From assembly GCF_900129425.1 (NCBI RefSeq), contig NZ_LT670817.1, forward strand, positions 1,054,001 through 1,118,000: 64,000 nucleotides of DNA, written 5' to 3'. The notes below the pieces were generated by a model. It had not been told where the DNA came from. It saw nothing but the letters and a program-made list of their open reading frames with translations, and made no database searches. Positions 62,161 to 64,000 of the stretch are shown piece by piece (positions within the stretch are counted from its first letter, which is position 1; every line of letters begins with the position of its first letter). Source of the DNA: Bradyrhizobium erythrophlei (lineage in GTDB: Bacteria; Pseudomonadota; Alphaproteobacteria; Rhizobiales; Xanthobacteraceae). The position numbers were made by a program, and so were the translations under genes.

Positions 62161-62195
62161 GCCAACCAATCAACGAAAAAGAGCAGGGGATTTTG

Positions 62196-62489
62196 ATGCG
62201 TCGCACCAGTGTTTGTCTCGCCGCCATGCTGCTTGTCGCGGGCGCCCTCCATACGGCTTCGGCCCAGACGACGGCTCCGGCAGCCACTCCGGCTCCGTCA
62301 GCTGCTCCGGCTCCAGCCCCCGCGAAACCCTCGAGGATGAAACTGACGGTTGAACGCCTCAAGGAGATGCGTACGAAATGGAAGGCGAACAAGCCCAAGC
62401 TCATGGCCTGTCGCAAAGAGGTGAAGGCGAAGGGACTGGCCGGCGACGACCGCTGGTTCTACATCGAAGACTGCATGGACAAGACCTGA
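62196..62489 (+). CDS. small exported helical protein (PsiF-like)
   Basis: 97 residues from ATG 62196, with AGGGGA upstream. Signal peptide about 1-24 (ending TASA before QTT), then a Pro/Ala linker (PAATPAPSAAPAPAPAK). The C-terminal 45 residues are basic and helical with two Cys (LMACRKEVKAKGL, IEDCMDKT), like the PsiF repeat. Periplasmic; function unknown. It follows the MFS terminator, so it has its own promoter. Confidence 0.75.
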   Translation: MRRTSVCLAAMLLVAGALHTASAQTTAPAATPAPSAAPAPAPAKPSRMKLTVERLKEMRTKWKANKPKLMACRKEVKAKGLAGDDRWFYIEDCMDKT

Positions 62490-62518
62490 GACCATGGTCG
62501 GCTGATCCGTGGCTATCG

Positions 62519-62550
62519 AGGGGCATGACAGCCATGGCTGCGTGCCCCTT
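62519..62550. terminator. hairpin after the small exported protein gene
   Basis: GGGCA (62521-62525) pairs with TGCCC (62543-62547), with an inner CAGCC/GGCTG palindrome. It is followed by TTAAATC with only two T, so it may be a weak terminator or just a stable mRNA end. Confidence 0.4.
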
Positions 62551-62641
62551 AAATCATTCTGTGGGCGACATTATTTCTCTTGGCATGTGGCATGCCAAGA
62601 ACTAGAGTCGTGCGCACCGACGGTGAGAACGAGACGTTTCA

Positions 62642-64000
62642 ATGAGTCATGATGTGCAACAGGTCCGCTCGTTCGAACACCCGGGCGAAGGGCGAAAGCG
62701 CGCCAAATCCACGCCCAAGGGACGCCAGGTCGATCCGACCGCTGCGCACGAGATTGAAGTTCTGCTTGGCGACCGGCCGCGGCGGCGCGACCTCCTGATC
62801 GAGCATCTGCATCTGATCCAGGACACCTACCGGCAGATTTCCGCGGCCCACCTCGCCGCCCTCGCCGACGAGATGAAGCTGTCGTTCGCGGAAGTATTCG
62901 AGACCGCGACCTTCTACGCGCATTTCGACGTGGTGAAGGAAGGCGAGGCCAATATCCCGCCGCTGACCATTCGGGTCTGCGATTCCCTGACCTGCGCGAT
63001 GCTGGGTGCGGAAAAACTGCTGCAGGACTTGCAGACCGAAGCCGGCCCCGGCATTCGCGTGGTGCGCGCGCCCTGCGTCGGCCGCTGCGATACCGCGCCC
63101 GCGGCCGAGGTCGGTCATCACTTTGTCGATCACGCCAGCGTGGCCAGCGTGCTGGCGGCGGCGAAGGGCGGCGACACCCACGCGCACCTGCCCGACTACA
63201 TCGATTACGACGCCTATGTCGCCGGCGGCGGCTATGCGCTGTTGAAGCGCCTGCGTTCGGGCGCATTGCCCAGGGAAGACCTGCTCAAGGCGCTCGACGA
63301 TGCGTCCTTGCGCGGTCTCGGCGGCGCCGGGTTTCCGACGGGACGAAAGTGGCGCGCGGTGCTCGGCGAGGCCGGGCCTCGGCTGATGGCGATCAACGGC
63401 GACGAGGGCGAGCCCGGCACGTTCAAGGATCGCTATTATCTCGAAACCGATCCGCATCGCTTTATCGAGGGCATGCTGATCGGCGCCCATGTCGTGGAAG
63501 CGCCCGACATCTACATCTACATCCGCGACGAATATCCGGCCTCGCGCGAAATTCTCAACCGTGAGATCGCAAAGCTGCCGCCGGGAGGTCCGGTGCTGCA
63601 CATGCGCCGCGGCGCCGGCGCCTATATCTGCGGCGAGGAATCCTCGCTGCTGGAAAGCATCGAAGGCAAGCGCGGGCTGCCGCGGCACAAGCCGCCATAC
63701 CCGTTCCAGGTCGGGCTGTTCGGATTGCCGACGCTGATCAACAATATCGAAACCCTGTGGTGGGTGCGCGACATCGTCGAAAAAGGCGCGGACTGGTGGA
63801 AAAGCCAGGGCCGCAACGACCGCCACGGCCTGCGCAGCTTTTCGGTGTCGGGGCGGGTCAAGAACCCCGGCATGAAGCTGGCGCCATCCGGCGTCACGGT
63901 GCGTGAATTGATCGACGAGTTCTGCGGCGGGATGGCCGACGGGCACACGTTCCACGCCTATCTGCCCGGCGGCGCCTCCGGCGGTATCCTGCCGGCCGCG
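62642..64000 (+). CDS. NAD-dependent formate dehydrogenase diaphorase subunit, fused NuoE/NuoF type (partial)
   Basis: 453 codons from ATG 62642 to the window end, read by hand. Residues about 30-180 form a NuoE-like thioredoxin fold: the four [2Fe-2S] Cys lie in VCDSLTC (two Cys, five apart) and APCVGRCD (two Cys, four apart). From about 190 a NuoF-like part follows: GLRGAGFPTGRKW, NGDEGEPGTFKDRYYL (FMN site), GAGAYICGEESSLLESIEG (NAD site). This is the NADH-side subunit of soluble formate dehydrogenase. The catalytic subunit should be just beyond the window. The accessory genes upstream agree. Confidence 0.92.
   Translation, partial: MSHDVQQVRSFEHPGEGRKRAKSTPKGRQVDPTAAHEIEVLLGDRPRRRDLLIEHLHLIQDTYRQISAAHLAALADEMKLSFAEVFETATFYAHFDVVKEGEANIPPLTIRVCDSLTCAMLGAEKLLQDLQTEAGPGIRVVRAPCVGRCDTAPAAEVGHHFVDHASVASVLAAAKGGDTHAHLPDYIDYDAYVAGGGYALLKRLRSGALPREDLLKALDDASLRGLGGAGFPTGRKWRAVLGEAGPRLMAINGDEGEPGTFKDRYYLETDPHRFIEGMLIGAHVVEAPDIYIYIRDEYPASREILNREIAKLPPGGPVLHMRRGAGAYICGEESSLLESIEGKRGLPRHKPPYPFQVGLFGLPTLINNIETLWWVRDIVEKGADWWKSQGRNDRHGLRSFSVSGRVKNPGMKLAPSGVTVRELIDEFCGGMADGHTFHAYLPGGASGGILPAA

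Noticed and set aside
60388..62169. 593-residue minus-strand open frame
   Set aside because: Lies fully opposite the MFS gene, which has clear membrane segments, an RBS and a terminator. The antisense product is low-complexity and charged.
1..64000. CRISPR arrays or rRNA genes
   Set aside because: No regularly spaced direct repeats of CRISPR type and no rRNA sequence were noticed; the repeats present are palindromic intergenic units.

Overview
The window looks like a chromosomal stretch of a Bradyrhizobium-type alphaproteobacterium (Nitrobacteraceae/Rhizobiales). This is inferred from the high GC of the right half, the protein families, the palindromic intergenic repeats and the Bug/TAXI-type solute receptors. 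No marker gene fixes the genus.

The left part (about 1-38,300) has visibly lower GC and is an exopolysaccharide (EPS) locus. It holds a Wzc-type chain-length/tyrosine-kinase protein cut by the window edge, a small exported protein just upstream of it, a PPP-family phosphatase and seven glycosyltransferases in mixed orientations. A CDP-/branched-sugar cassette follows (SDR epimerase, NovU-type C-methyltransferase, RfbF, a second SDR, an RfbC-like epimerase, a DUF4910 peptidase-like protein). Next is a tight acyl-modification cassette: SGNH protein, AlgI-like MBOAT, FkbH-like HAD-IIIC protein, acyl carrier protein and a methylmalonyl-CoA-epimerase-like VOC protein. The locus ends with a Wzx-type flippase, a 947-residue SDR-GMC oxidoreductase fusion, another methyltransferase, small exported proteins and a porin. 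IS481-type transposase remnants at about 33.9-34.5 and 38.0-38.3 kb and a tRNA with CAU anticodon (38,363-38,438) mark the right border, so the EPS locus may be an island.

From about 38.5 to 42 kb lie three solute-binding receptors without membrane partners (Bug/TctC, TAXI-TRAP, LivK type), separated by palindromic repeats. From 42 to 45.4 kb a DNA-binding/PBP-domain regulator is divergent from a tungstate ABC transporter (tupBCA order). A serine hydrolase next to a Baeyer-Villiger monooxygenase (46-49 kb) suggests ketone-to-ester-to-acid catabolism. An M15-like peptidase and an L,D-transpeptidase (49.2-52 kb) are divergent envelope genes.

The right end (52.3-64 kb) is dedicated to Mo/W-cofactor formate dehydrogenase. 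It has three MoeA-like proteins (one fused to a PBP domain, one lacking the usual catalytic Glu), an SDR without a standard start codon, mobA, fdhD, mobB, moeA, a TusA-like protein, an oxalate/formate-type MFS transporter with a clear terminator, a small exported protein and the start of a fused NuoE/NuoF-type diaphorase subunit. Together with TupABC this is a coherent module: metal uptake, cofactor maturation, sulfuration, formate handling and the enzyme.

The most interesting candidate for an undescribed system is the SGNH-MBOAT-FkbH-ACP-VOC cassette (20,496-25,962). It could build an unusual carrier-protein-bound acyl group (glyceryl-like), epimerise it, and transfer it to the EPS.
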